Source: Candidatus Peregrinibacteria bacterium
GTDB taxonomy: Bacteria; Patescibacteriota; Gracilibacteria; UBA1369
NCBI GenBank assembly: GCA_020851415.1
Contig: JADZCU010000062.1
Coordinates: 1-59,179, forward strand
DNA length: 59,179 bases
Direction: 5' to 3'
Position 1 is the first letter of the stretch. Every line of letters starts with the position of its first letter. Under the pieces are notes generated by a model. It was not told the origin of the DNA, did no database searches, and saw only the letters and a program-made list of their open reading frames with translations. The translations under genes were made by a program, and so were the position numbers. This document shows, piece after piece, positions 30,570-39,722 of this stretch.

Positions 30570-32294
30570 ATGACGTTTGCTTTGTCTTCTAAGCGTATTT
30601 CGAGCTTTGTCTTGAGTGCGCTTTTTTCGTCGATTCTGCTTGCCGGATGCACCAGTGCGCCGCCAAGTAATGAGTCTGTGATGGTTTCTGCCAAGGGGGT
30701 GAAACTGGAGTCTTTTATGCCGGCTGATTCTTTTGCCATGGCAACTTTGGGTACCGATGATGCCGGACAAAAGGAGATGTTGGGCAAATTATGGGCGAAT
30801 TTTCCTCAGGATCAGGCGAAAGAGTTTATAGATAAAACGATTGTTGAATTGAATAAGACTTTGCAGGAGCAAGGGTATAGTTTTGATAAGGATATTTTGC
30901 CGATTGTGGCTGGTGATCAACGGGTGATGGTTTCTATCTCCGGACAGATGAGCGAGGAGAAAGCGCCAAAACTGGTTTTGGCGGTTCCGCTTACTTTAGC
31001 GGAAAAAGCTCAGGAGCTTTTGGAAAGTGAGGCGGGAAAGGGGACTTATGAAAAGCAGAGTTATAAGGAGGGGACTATATATGTGCAGAAAGCCGGTGGT
31101 ACTTTTATTACTATCCAGGGCGATGTGTTGATTTTGACCAATCAAATGGACTCTTTACAGCAGGCTATTGATAATCAGAATGGCGCGAACCTTCTTGCGA
31201 ATGTTGATTATCAGAAGAGTATTCAGGGTATGCCAAAGGGTGTGATGTTTTTGTATCTGGATGTTCAGCGTTATTTGAAGACAGCCATAGCTATGGCTCA
31301 AACGGCCGGTGTGACACAAATGCAGGTCGATGAATCCGCGGCGGGAAGTTTTTCTTCTGAAAGTATTGTGGTTATTGCTGAAGCTGATGGTTTTCGTCTG
31401 AAGGGGAATATTTTGGGTTCGGGTGAGGATAGTTTATTCAAGGCTTTGTATGGCAGTTCAGATGCTGCTTCCAAGGTTCCGGGAAAGAATGTGGTTTTGT
31501 ATGTTCAGGGAACAAATTTAGCTCGTTTGATAGAGATGCAGGGTGCCATGTATAAGAACATGGAAGGGTTTAGCGAAATTGGTCAAAAAATTGATGCGTT
31601 CTTTACCATGCAGGGGATTGATTTGAGTACGGAAATTTTGGCTTTCATGGATAAGGGATACGCGCTTGTGATGGGTACATCTGATGGACTTATGCCTTGG
31701 GCGGGATTGTATATGGATGTTTCATCACAACCCGAAGGTGCCAAAAAATTCATGGGCTTTATGTACCGTGGTATTGACGGACTTTTGACTCAGGCTAAAG
31801 AAGAGCCTGGATTGTCCCAGTTGATTGAACATAAGAAACTCGATGATAAAGAGAGTCAGTGGTATCAGGTTTCTGTGAAATTGAATGAAGCTCCTGAGTT
31901 CCAGACTGAAGAGGGGAAGCAGATTGCCAGTGAACCGATATCTTTGAAGTATGGTGTGGGGGCGGATAATATGTCTTCGATTCTTTTTGCTCCGGATAGT
32001 GTTATTTCAGGGACATCACACCTGGCGGATGATAGCTTGTTCAAGCAGATGAAGGGTAAGTTGAATGGTATGGAGGGTAGTTTGACCTATGTGAACGTTG
32101 GTCTGGTTGCTGACTATTTCCAGAAGATTGTGAATTTTGGTGTGGAAAATGGTGGTAATACCTCGCCTGAAGACATAGCTGCGTTTAATCTGGTTATGAC
32201 TTATATCAAACCTATCAAGGGCATGGCGTTTGGTGCCAAAGCTCTTTCTGACAGTCAGGTGCAGTCTGAAGGGTTTATCCTCATTCAAAAATAG
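30570..32294 (+). CDS. DUF3352-like lipoprotein
   Basis: A 574-residue exported lipoprotein. The signal peptide ends in the lipobox LLAGC (Cys26), so it should be lipid-anchored at the outer face of the membrane. The mature part begins with a pattern (FMPADSFAMATLGTDDAGQ..LGKLWANFP) and carries alternating beta segments (LVLAVPLTL, DVLILTNQMDSLQQAI) seen in DUF3352 proteins, whose function is unknown. It follows rpmG by 15 bp and shares its promoter, ending at a terminator. Confidence 0.8.
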   Translation: MTFALSSKRISSFVLSALFSSILLAGCTSAPPSNESVMVSAKGVKLESFMPADSFAMATLGTDDAGQKEMLGKLWANFPQDQAKEFIDKTIVELNKTLQEQGYSFDKDILPIVAGDQRVMVSISGQMSEEKAPKLVLAVPLTLAEKAQELLESEAGKGTYEKQSYKEGTIYVQKAGGTFITIQGDVLILTNQMDSLQQAIDNQNGANLLANVDYQKSIQGMPKGVMFLYLDVQRYLKTAIAMAQTAGVTQMQVDESAAGSFSSESIVVIAEADGFRLKGNILGSGEDSLFKALYGSSDAASKVPGKNVVLYVQGTNLARLIEMQGAMYKNMEGFSEIGQKIDAFFTMQGIDLSTEILAFMDKGYALVMGTSDGLMPWAGLYMDVSSQPEGAKKFMGFMYRGIDGLLTQAKEEPGLSQLIEHKKLDDKESQWYQVSVKLNEAPEFQTEEGKQIASEPISLKYGVGADNMSSILFAPDSVISGTSHLADDSLFKQMKGKLNGMEGSLTYVNVGLVADYFQKIVNFGVENGGNTSPEDIAAFNLVMTYIKPIKGMAFGAKALSDSQVQSEGFILIQK

Positions 32295-32303
32295 TTTGAA
32301 AAT

Positions 32304-32338
32304 GAAAAGAGCCCTCTGTTTTAGAGGACTTTTTTTTG
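32304..32338 (+). terminator. Rho-independent terminator
   Basis: GAAAAGAGCCCTCT, a short loop and AGAGGACTTTTTTTT. CCTCT/AGAGG is the core stem, extended by A-T pairs, and the T run ends the rpmG-lipoprotein transcript. Confidence 0.8.
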
Positions 32339-32356
32339 ATGGCGGAATTGTTTTCT

Positions 32357-33163
32357 TTATTCGTATTTTAAGGCACGTTCCAGGAGGTTTTGACGGCTGA
32401 TATTGAACCAGATTCCATCCAGGAGGTAGGCGTGAAACTCTTTTGATTTGATCATTTTTGGAAAGACTTCATCTTCGAGGTTTTTAGTTTTTTCGTTTAT
32501 GTAACTGAAAATTTGTGGTTCAAAAGCATAGATGCCTGCGTTGATAAGGTTTGTGAGGCGTTGCTCGTTGGAGCTGCCTGGCTTTGGTTTTTCAAAAAAA
32601 TCGGTGACCAGGTCACGTTTAACGCGGACGATTCCCCAGGGGAGAGGGTCGGCAATACTTGTGATAACCATGGTGGCAACACCGTGATGGTTTTTGTGGA
32701 AATCCAGGAAATCTACAAAGTCGATATCGGCTATTACGTCACCATAAATCAGCAGGAAAGTGCCCGGGTCTAAATGCTTTTTACATTCATATAAAGAGGC
32801 GGCTGTACCTTTGTGTTCATTTTTTGTGTAGATAAAATTGAATTCTGAAAACTGTTTTTTACTGAGAAATTTTTTGAGCTGAATGCTTTCTTCTTTGCAA
32901 CAGATGATGACTTTTTTGATGGATGCTTTTTTGAGTTTGGCCAACATTTTTTCGATGGCTGTTTCGCCGTGGAGTTTGGTAAGAGTTTTTTGTTCGTCAC
33001 CTACTAAAATGACAGCCTGTCCAACCGGTTGAATCAGCACTTCTCGCAGGAACTGTTCCACTGCGTGTGAGCGGTTGCGGATTTTGATTCCATCCACTTT
33101 TGTGTCCAGTAGATTCACGATTTCCGGGCGGACGGTTATTGATATGCGGATGCGGTCTTTCAT
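32357..33163 (-). CDS. Ribbon-helix-helix domain fused to a sugar nucleotidyltransferase
   Basis: A 268-residue protein. Residues 1-48 (RIRISITVRPEIVNLLDTKV, NRSHAVEQFLREVL) fit a ribbon-helix-helix DNA-binding domain. From about 50 a GT-A nucleotidyltransferase follows (QAVILVGDEQKTLTKLHGETAIEKML, LLIYGDVIADIDF with a metal-binding Asp, NAGIYAFEPQIF), as in NDP-sugar pyrophosphorylases. The usual start motif LAGGxGTRLxP is degraded to ILVGDEQKTLTKL, so catalysis may be lost or altered. It could be a sugar-nucleotide-sensing regulator. It diverges from the glycosyltransferase at 33285. Confidence 0.8.
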   Translation of the reverse strand: MKDRIRISITVRPEIVNLLDTKVDGIKIRNRSHAVEQFLREVLIQPVGQAVILVGDEQKTLTKLHGETAIEKMLAKLKKASIKKVIICCKEESIQLKKFLSKKQFSEFNFIYTKNEHKGTAASLYECKKHLDPGTFLLIYGDVIADIDFVDFLDFHKNHHGVATMVITSIADPLPWGIVRVKRDLVTDFFEKPKPGSSNEQRLTNLINAGIYAFEPQIFSYINEKTKNLEDEVFPKMIKSKEFHAYLLDGIWFNISRQNLLERALKYE

Positions 33164-33210
33164 GATTTTATTTGGTAATGATCTCTAAGGGTTTGTTCCA
33201 GGTATTTATC

Positions 33211-33238
33211 TTGACTTTTTTGTTTCTCCGAGTACAAT
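33211..33238 (+). promoter_or_regulatory. Promoter of the GT-A glycosyltransferase gene
   Basis: TTGACT (33211-33216), a 16-bp spacer and TACAAT (33233-33238), with a leader of about 45 nt. It lies in the 121-bp divergent gap next to the RHH fusion, which could act on it. Confidence 0.75.
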
Positions 33239-33284
33239 GTTTACAAATCGTATTATAAAGTAATACTTTTTATCCTAAATTGCA

Positions 33285-34517
33285 ATGGAAACTTCAACAG
33301 CAAAAGGAGGTCAACCGCTCGATCGAGGTAGTATTGATTACGCTTTCCAATCAGCTTCCGCTGATGAAAGAGAGTTGACACGTTTACGTGCAGCTTCAAG
33401 AAATTCATTGTTGAATCAGGAGGGTCAGACTGTCCATGCACTTGGTGATAACTTCCGTAATGAGTTACGGGGGGTTTTTGATGATATGCATGTTTTGCTT
33501 CCTGCTTATAATCAGGAAGGAACTATAGGGCGTACACTTGGATATTTAACTGAAGGAATTGGTCTTTCTCCTGAACAGATTACAGTTGCCAGCAACTCTG
33601 TTGATCGTACTGATGTTATTGCCCGTGATTTTGGTGTTGATGTTTTGCAATTACAGGATTTATTTGATGAATATATTGCAGATCCGGATCGCTTTATGGA
33701 ACTTATGCAGGCTGACAACATGAAACAGCTTCGTGGTAAGGGTATGAATATGTTTTTGGGACATTTGTATGGTTTTATGACCGGCAAAAGAAAGCCGCAT
33801 GAGCTTATTGTTCAAGTGGATACCGATATATCCAATATAGGTGCTGATCATGATAAGTGGGATCCCGTAACTTATTTTGCGTGGGCCGCCAGTCAGAGGA
33901 AAAACTTACAGGCAGTGAAAGCGGCGAAGAATGGTCGAAATAACCAGCCGATTCATATTATGATGAATACGTGGCCTCTTATGGGCGAAGAAGGTGAATT
34001 TTATCAGCAGAAAGTTGGCGTAGAACGCTGGCCTTTGACCGGTGAATATGGTTTTAGAGGGGACGTTGCTTCCAGACTTCGTTGGGCTTCCGGTTATGCA
34101 GTTGAGATGGTTTTGAATATGAGTCAGGCCGATGCCGGATTGAATAAATATCAGATTGAGATTCCTGAACAACGTATTGATGGCCAGAATCCACTGACGA
34201 AGGAGACAGTAATGTATTCTGATATTGGTCGTGCAACTCAGGGTATCATTATGACGGGCAAGAAATTGCAAGATCTGACATTACCTGAAATTCAAGCTTT
34301 GAATAGACGTTTACAAGGTCGTAAGACGTATGTGATGGATGAAAAAGATTCAAACCCTGGTCCTGCCGCTCATCCGAATGATGTGCGTGTAGTTGAAGCC
34401 AGCCGTATTATTCCGGACTTCAATACATTGGCGAAAAGCGAGCTTTTGAAAAATGGCCGAACAGAGCGTACATTCTCTTTTGTTGGAGACGCCAGATTAC
34501 ATACTTCAGCGGAGTAA
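33285..34517 (+). CDS. GT-A fold glycosyltransferase (GT2/GT81-like)
   Basis: A 410-residue cytoplasmic glycosyltransferase. About 70 residues precede the nucleotide-binding start HVLLPAYNQEGTIGRTLGYL. The ASNSVDRTDVIARDFGVDVL segment and the metal-binding DTD of IVQVDTDI follow. The arrangement resembles glucosyl-3-phosphoglycerate synthases as well as general GT2 enzymes; the acceptor cannot be read. There are no membrane helices. Its 3' end overlaps the convergent GH63-like gene by 12 bp. Confidence 0.78.
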   Translation: METSTAKGGQPLDRGSIDYAFQSASADERELTRLRAASRNSLLNQEGQTVHALGDNFRNELRGVFDDMHVLLPAYNQEGTIGRTLGYLTEGIGLSPEQITVASNSVDRTDVIARDFGVDVLQLQDLFDEYIADPDRFMELMQADNMKQLRGKGMNMFLGHLYGFMTGKRKPHELIVQVDTDISNIGADHDKWDPVTYFAWAASQRKNLQAVKAAKNGRNNQPIHIMMNTWPLMGEEGEFYQQKVGVERWPLTGEYGFRGDVASRLRWASGYAVEMVLNMSQADAGLNKYQIEIPEQRIDGQNPLTKETVMYSDIGRATQGIIMTGKKLQDLTLPEIQALNRRLQGRKTYVMDEKDSNPGPAAHPNDVRVVEASRIIPDFNTLAKSELLKNGRTERTFSFVGDARLHTSAE

Positions 34518-35678
34518 TTGGAATGGGTTTTCTTTGCGATCGATCTGATTGAGGACATCTACCAGCAGTAAATTCCAGCTTACGAAGTTTGGAGCTGCAA
34601 GTGGTTCACCTGTTTCCGCGTCGTAGTTTTCGTGCATGCCGCCGGATTTTTGAATGTCCTGGATGCACAGTTTGATAACTTTTTCGGCTATTTCACGAGC
34701 CTCTTTTTCGTAACCGTAGTTCATGAGTGATTGCACATAGATGTATGTGGCAATCGGCCAGATTGGACCCTGCCAGTTGGAGTAGGGTTTGATCATGTTG
34801 ACGTTATTGTAGCCTGCGTGATCTTTTGACTGGGTGCGGATTCCGTAAGGTGAAAGCATTTTATTTGGATTCAGCAGATAGTTTTTGAAGAAAGTATCCG
34901 CCTGTTCCTGAGTTGCTATGCCTGCCCAAAATGGATGAACCGATGAGTAGGAAACTACCGTGATGAAAGATTTGTCTTTAAGGTTGATGTTGTAGAATGT
35001 GCCGTGTGTTTTGTCCCACATTTTTTCGAGGATAGCCTTTTTGAGGTTTTCGGCTTTTTCCTCAAACTGTTGTGCGTCCTGGATGCGACCCGTTTTGCGG
35101 GAGATCAGCGATAATGATTTGTACTCCAAATACAAAAAACTATTAAAGTCTACAGAGGCTACGGAATTGTCGGGATAATCGAGGGATGCCAGATTGTTGT
35201 CTGCGCCTGATTCCATGCTGTTGGTCCAGCCACCAAGGTTTAGTTCTTTATCGAAACATCCATGATTTTCACGGTACATGACTACTTTTATGAGTTTTTG
35301 GTAGAGAGTTTCGTCTTTTAACCATTCGAAATCGTTGAGTGAACGCGAAGCAAAGTAGCAACCCTGAGCCATAAATGGTTTCATTTGTTTTAAACGAGGG
35401 TCAAAACCTGCCGGGACAAGACAACCTGGTACGTAGCCTGTGTCATCCGCACTTTCGAGGTAATTTAATGCCCAGTTCTTGAGAAATACCGCTTCAGTTG
35501 GGATTTCGGCTGAGAGCGCCATACCGACAAAAAATGCATCCCAGTCCCATTGTTCTTCGTAGGGACCCCCAGGAACCAAATAATCGTGTTTTAAGATACC
35601 TTTTGCTCGTCTTTTGACGAATCCTTTCCATGGGTTGATATACTTTTTAATGTCATCCTGAAGGGTGTTTTCTGGCAT
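34506..35678 (-). CDS. GH63/trehalase-like glycoside hydrolase
   Basis: A 390-residue (alpha/alpha)6-barrel enzyme without signal peptide. Diagnostic segments are PYEEQWDWDAFFVGMAL near the N-terminus, GGWTNSMESGADNN (the region of the general acid Asp), NWQGPIWPIATYIY and the C-terminal MHENYDAETGEP, where a Glu acts as base. These are shared by GH37 trehalases, GH63 glucosidases and the bacterial mannosylglycerate/glucosylglycerate hydrolases. Neighbouring glycosyltransferase and hexokinase genes suggest it releases glucose inside the cell. Confidence 0.85.
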   Translation of the reverse strand: MPENTLQDDIKKYINPWKGFVKRRAKGILKHDYLVPGGPYEEQWDWDAFFVGMALSAEIPTEAVFLKNWALNYLESADDTGYVPGCLVPAGFDPRLKQMKPFMAQGCYFASRSLNDFEWLKDETLYQKLIKVVMYRENHGCFDKELNLGGWTNSMESGADNNLASLDYPDNSVASVDFNSFLYLEYKSLSLISRKTGRIQDAQQFEEKAENLKKAILEKMWDKTHGTFYNINLKDKSFITVVSYSSVHPFWAGIATQEQADTFFKNYLLNPNKMLSPYGIRTQSKDHAGYNNVNMIKPYSNWQGPIWPIATYIYVQSLMNYGYEKEAREIAEKVIKLCIQDIQKSGGMHENYDAETGEPLAAPNFVSWNLLLVDVLNQIDRKENPFQLLR

Positions 35679-35735
35679 GGGCGTAAAAAGTTAATTTTTG
35701 GCTAGAGATTGACAGATTCCATAAAAATTTGCAAG

Positions 35736-37088
35736 ATGGCGCCAGTACTAATTTTGGGTATGGTTCCTCCATCAGTCACAGATCGTTTGCGTTCGTATTT
35801 TCGCAGGAGCAGTTTTTATACTTACTTGCTCAATGTTACTTCTTTGAGCAGTAATTTGGCCCAGGAGTATCAGGCTTCGTTGGATTTTTCGAATAAACAT
35901 AATTTGCATGCTGTTATTCCATGGGAGAAAATGGACTCTTTTGGTGAGGCACGAAAAATTGTGGTGCTGGATTTGGGCGGAACGAATTTGAATCTTTTTG
36001 AAGTTGAAATTCATGGTCAAAAAGAGGCTGAAGTTATTCGTACGGGGTCGTTGGATTTTTATCAGGATAAAGTTTATACGCCAGAAATTTTGTTTGCTGA
36101 TCTGAAAAATCAGCTGGATCATTTTATTCTGGATTCACAGGAACGCATGGATTTGAAGCACATTGTGTTTATTTTCAGTTATCAGATGGATCAGTTTGTG
36201 CGTGAAGACGGATATGTGGACGCGGTGTGTACTTACTTCGGTAAGATGCGAAAAAGTGATGGTCTTGTAGGTGCGCAGATCGGTTTGCCGTTTGAGAAAT
36301 TTTTGCAGCAGAGCGGTTATCCGAATGTGAAAGTTGCCGTTACTAACGATACTATTATTTACGGTCTGGCATCGAAATCTTATGAGATTAACCATGGTGA
36401 TGATTTGTATGATGCGGGGATGAATATTATCGTGGGAACGGGTGCGAATATTGGTGTGTTGTTTGATCAGAAAGATGAGCAGGGGAGTCTTGGCCTTCGT
36501 GTTATTAACACTGAGTTTTGTGATTATAAATCTGTGGAACTTTCAAAATTTGATAAGATTTTTGATTCACAGTCTGATTCACCTGGACGTTATTTGATGG
36601 AGAAAATGATTTCCGGAACCTGGATGCATCAGATTTTTAAGGTGATTTTGAAAGATCTGATTGAACAAAAACTGATCAATCCGGAGGTTTTGAATATGAT
36701 GAATTTGAATACAATTGATTCTGAACAGATTGATCATTTAATGCGTTCAACAGACTTTAATTCCGAGGATAAGGAAGCGCTTTATTTTATCTGGAGAGAG
36801 ATCAATAAACGTGGTGGAAATTTGTCCGGGATGGTGATGGCTGTCATGATGGTTGATGTTTATAAGAAATTGGGAAAAGACCTTGCAAGGATTATTATTA
36901 CTGAAACGGGAAGTGTGTTTAAAAAGAATATTCGCTTTCGTGAAAGCCTTTTTGACAGCCTTGACCGTGAACTGGGGCGACTTGGCTTTGGCGACAAAAT
37001 TCAGTATAAATTCGTGAATCTGAGTGACCGTGCTGCGCTTGGTGCTGTGGTGTTTGATACGTACTTTAATCGGCCAAAAACGAAGTAA
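35736..37088 (+). CDS. Hexokinase-family sugar kinase
   Basis: A 450-residue kinase of the actin-like ATPase fold, close to eukaryotic-type hexokinases rather than to ROK glucokinases. The phosphate-1 loop VVLDLGGTNLNLFEVE is at about residues 77-92, the sugar-binding region is QIGLPFEKFL with VTNDTIIYGLA (catalytic Asp), and the phosphate-2 loop is IVGTGANIGVLF. It would phosphorylate glucose or a related hexose at C6. The ATG at 35736 is the first ATG; the frame extends to a TTG at 35709. It is divergent from the GH63-like gene, 57 bp away. Confidence 0.87.
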   Translation: MAPVLILGMVPPSVTDRLRSYFRRSSFYTYLLNVTSLSSNLAQEYQASLDFSNKHNLHAVIPWEKMDSFGEARKIVVLDLGGTNLNLFEVEIHGQKEAEVIRTGSLDFYQDKVYTPEILFADLKNQLDHFILDSQERMDLKHIVFIFSYQMDQFVREDGYVDAVCTYFGKMRKSDGLVGAQIGLPFEKFLQQSGYPNVKVAVTNDTIIYGLASKSYEINHGDDLYDAGMNIIVGTGANIGVLFDQKDEQGSLGLRVINTEFCDYKSVELSKFDKIFDSQSDSPGRYLMEKMISGTWMHQIFKVILKDLIEQKLINPEVLNMMNLNTIDSEQIDHLMRSTDFNSEDKEALYFIWREINKRGGNLSGMVMAVMMVDVYKKLGKDLARIIITETGSVFKKNIRFRESLFDSLDRELGRLGFGDKIQYKFVNLSDRAALGAVVFDTYFNRPKTK

Positions 37089-37135
37089 GTTGCAGCGAAT
37101 ATCAACTTACCCCGGAGCGGTTTTGTTGAATGTGT

Positions 37136-37861
37136 TTATTTGTTGAAACTGACAAACACACCGTTGGTGCCGTTTTTTTGCTGATAGCGGAACATCATGA
37201 TGGCCGCTATTGTTACGGCAATTCCAAGGATTGTGAAAATTATTCCGATAATAAAATCACCTTCGGAAAGTTTTGATGTTGTGGAAGATGGGTCTGCTTT
37301 GCCACTATTTATTAACGCAATAATTGGAAAGGCGAATGTTGATGGTATGCCAAAGGCAAGCGCTCCGATCAATCCGCCGACATTGTTGATGGTGTTGTTA
37401 TCAAGATTCCGCATTTTGAGTGCTGTGACCACTAACCCTATGAGACCAAAAACCCCTCCCAGGATTTGCATTACCATGATCATTATGGCAAGGTTTTTGT
37501 CGTCTTTTACCCAGGCGTCGTCGGGATTTTCGCTATTGTAGTAAATTTCGACTCTATCGCCGATGGCGTATGATGGTTCTGTGGACCAGATATCGGATGT
37601 TATTTCGCGTTCGATGCCATCGGATGATTGAAAGCTGTATATTTCTGCGTATATTGGATCTTCTTCCTCTAACTCAGAGTCCACGGCGTAATCTATAACA
37701 AAACCATCAGTCACTTTTGTGGTTTCGTCGGGTGTGCGAATGATGAGAATCGGCAGGATAATTGCCAGAAATATGCCTATTCCCAAAAAAACTAATCCGA
37801 TTGTCCATATCTGTTTATCGCTTTTTGGAGAGGATAAGTTTTGAAATGTTTCGTTGTACAT
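37136..37861 (-). CDS. DUF3592 membrane protein
   Basis: A 241-residue integral-membrane protein. Helix 1 (about 19-42) is followed by an extracytoplasmic beta-rich domain typical of DUF3592 (YSFQSSDGIEREITSDIWS, YAIGDRVEIYYNSENPDDAWV) and then four more helices. The domain is of unknown function. The stop and start of neighbouring ldh are 2 bp apart on the same strand, with this gene downstream of nothing else, so it is transcribed before or with another unit from the 38.8-kb side. Confidence 0.78.
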   Translation of the reverse strand: MYNETFQNLSSPKSDKQIWTIGLVFLGIGIFLAIILPILIIRTPDETTKVTDGFVIDYAVDSELEEEDPIYAEIYSFQSSDGIEREITSDIWSTEPSYAIGDRVEIYYNSENPDDAWVKDDKNLAIMIMVMQILGGVFGLIGLVVTALKMRNLDNNTINNVGGLIGALAFGIPSTFAFPIIALINSGKADPSSTTSKLSEGDFIIGIIFTILGIAVTIAAIMMFRYQQKNGTNGVFVSFNK

Positions 37862-37863
37862 AT

Positions 37864-38814
37864 TTAGGTGAGATATTGTTTAAGTGTTGATACTGATTTT
37901 TCCAGCATAGATTGTTCTTCCTGGTTGAGAGGGACATTGATGATTTCTGCCACTCCATCACTGCCCAGTACACAAGGAACGCTTAAACAAACATCATTGT
38001 GTCCGTAGTAATTATTGAGTTTTACGGAAAGTGGAACCACAACTTTTGCGTGTTCAAAGATGCTTTTGGCAATTTCTTTAATAACCACTCCGATTGAATA
38101 ACAGGTGAATCCCATGTCGTGAATAATGCGGTATGCCGCCTGGCGGGTGTCTTCGTAGCATTGGAGTGCTTGTTCTTTGTCGAATCCTTCGAAATCAAAC
38201 AATGATTTTCCCGCTATGTTGGCGCTGCTTAATACCGGAAATGATGTATCGCCGTGTTCCCCCAGAACGTATGCCTGAATGCTTTTGGGATTGAGACATA
38301 ATCTTTCTCCAAGGTGGAACTTGAAGCGTGCCGTATCTAACATTGTTCCTGAACCAAAAACGCGATTTTCGGCAAAACCGGAGAGCTTTAGAGCTTCATA
38401 GGTGAGTATATCGACCGGGTTACTGACTATGAGCAGAATGCTTTCGGGTGCCACTTTGGCTATTGCAGGGATTATTTCTTTAAAGATGCCCCGATTTTTT
38501 TCAATAAGCTGGAGGCGGGTCTCGCCCTCCTGTTGTCTTGCTCCGGCAGTTATTATAATGAGATTTGAGCCCTTGCAGTTCGCATAATCATCGCTGGCAG
38601 TGATTTGAACGTATGGTAAAAATGAGAGACTGTGTTCGTAATCCAGTCGCAGTCCTTCGGCTTTTTCTTTATTATGGTCAATGAGCACCAGCTCTGTGGG
38701 GATGCCGTCGAGGAGCATGGCGTATGCGGCGGAAGCTCCCACATTGCCGCACCCTATAACGGATATTTTAAATTTGCTTTGAAAGGACGATATTATTTTG
38801 CAGGTTCTGCCCAT
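37864..38814 (-). CDS. ldh: L-lactate dehydrogenase
   Basis: A 316-residue NAD-dependent enzyme that reduces pyruvate to L-lactate, regenerating NAD in fermentation. The NAD motif is ISVIGCGNVGASAAYAML, with the acidic residue in LVLIDHN. The substrate loop AGARQQEGETRLQL has Gln at the position that separates lactate from malate dehydrogenases (where malate enzymes have Arg), followed by catalytic Arg. The catalytic His lies in LGEHGDTSFPVLSS. It ends 2 bp before the DUF3592 start, so the two are probably co-transcribed. Confidence 0.95.
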   Translation of the reverse strand: MGRTCKIISSFQSKFKISVIGCGNVGASAAYAMLLDGIPTELVLIDHNKEKAEGLRLDYEHSLSFLPYVQITASDDYANCKGSNLIIITAGARQQEGETRLQLIEKNRGIFKEIIPAIAKVAPESILLIVSNPVDILTYEALKLSGFAENRVFGSGTMLDTARFKFHLGERLCLNPKSIQAYVLGEHGDTSFPVLSSANIAGKSLFDFEGFDKEQALQCYEDTRQAAYRIIHDMGFTCYSIGVVIKEIAKSIFEHAKVVVPLSVKLNNYYGHNDVCLSVPCVLGSDGVAEIINVPLNQEEQSMLEKSVSTLKQYLT

Positions 38815-38836
38815 ATTTGGTCAAAATTAAGTAATT

Positions 38837-38866
38837 TTGTCTTATCTAGGGTAATAGTAGTATAGT
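38837..38866 (+). promoter_or_regulatory. Promoter of the membrane/glycosyltransferase run
   Basis: TTGTCT (38837-38842), an 18-bp spacer and TATAGT (38861-38866), in the divergent gap with ldh. Confidence 0.6.
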
Positions 38867-38904
38867 ATGCTCTTATTGGGAACATATCTATACTTTTGAG
38901 CCCT

Positions 38905-39138
38905 ATGACTTTTGAGGTAGTAGCATTGATATTCATTTTTAATTTCCTGTCCTGGATCTGGTTTTTTGCTGTTCGCAAAGCGGTTGTTCATGTAACCAAG
39001 AGTTATGTGAAAATACTTGGAGCGGACAATCATCACATGGTTTTTAGTACGCGATTGGCGGCAATCAGGCTCGCTTATCTGCTTTCAACCTTTGGATTAA
39101 CGATATTTTCTTCTTACGTCCTGTATTCTTATTTATGA
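38905..39138 (+). CDS. Small two-helix membrane protein
   Basis: A 77-residue protein with two hydrophobic segments (VVALIFIFNFLSWIWFFAV and IRLAYLLSTFGLTIFSSYVLY) around a short basic loop. No family is recognised. The ATG at 38905 is used; the frame also has a TTG at 38896. Its stop overlaps the next start (ATGA), so the two are coupled and probably work together at the membrane. Confidence 0.65.
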   Translation: MTFEVVALIFIFNFLSWIWFFAVRKAVVHVTKSYVKILGADNHHMVFSTRLAAIRLAYLLSTFGLTIFSSYVLYSYL

Positions 39139-39722
39139 GTTTTATTTTTCACAAAAAGAATGAGGAGGAAATAATTTTATCCATTCAGGATCATTGGATT
39201 ATTTTAGTGAAGCCGGTTTTTTTGATTATCTCCGGTGTTGTTTTGTTTTTATTTATGACATATTTGGCTGTTTTATTAAAGCCAACATCTGCGTTTTTGG
39301 GACTTGCGGCGCTTTTTTTTGGGACTGTATTTTTGGGTCTGTGTGTTCACTTTTTCTTCATTTTTTTACTTCATTGGGAAATTTCCGCACTTGTTTTTAC
39401 CACCAAAAGAATTATTGATTTACGATTTTTCCCCTATGTTGAAGATGACGTTGTTCATACGGAAATAGTTACTATCAATGAAATTGAAAAACGAAAGCGC
39501 GGTATTTTGCAGAATTTATTGAACTACGGTGAAGTTATTGTCATTGTCCCGGGTAAATCAGGTTCGGTGGAGTTTCATAATGTTCCGCATCCGGGAAGAA
39601 TAGCTAATTTTATTGAAAATATCAAACTTGGTAGAACTGTTGAGAAAAAGGATTTTGAAAGGCTCAAGCCATCCTTTTCAAAGAAATTCGAGTTTTTAAA
39701 TCCTGATAAGAAAGATGAGTAA
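39135..39722 (+). CDS. Membrane protein with bacterial PH-like domain
   Basis: A 195-residue protein. Two transmembrane helices (about 25-45 and 50-80) are followed by a PH-like beta domain of the DUF304 type (LVFTTKRIIDLRFFPYVEDDVVHTEIVTINEIEKRKRGILQNLLNYGEVIVIVPG), which resembles bPH2 proteins. Coupled by 4-bp overlap to the small membrane protein upstream and by 8 bp to the GtrA gene downstream. Confidence 0.78.
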   Translation: MSFIFHKKNEEEIILSIQDHWIILVKPVFLIISGVVLFLFMTYLAVLLKPTSAFLGLAALFFGTVFLGLCVHFFFIFLLHWEISALVFTTKRIIDLRFFPYVEDDVVHTEIVTINEIEKRKRGILQNLLNYGEVIVIVPGKSGSVEFHNVPHPGRIANFIENIKLGRTVEKKDFERLKPSFSKKFEFLNPDKKDE

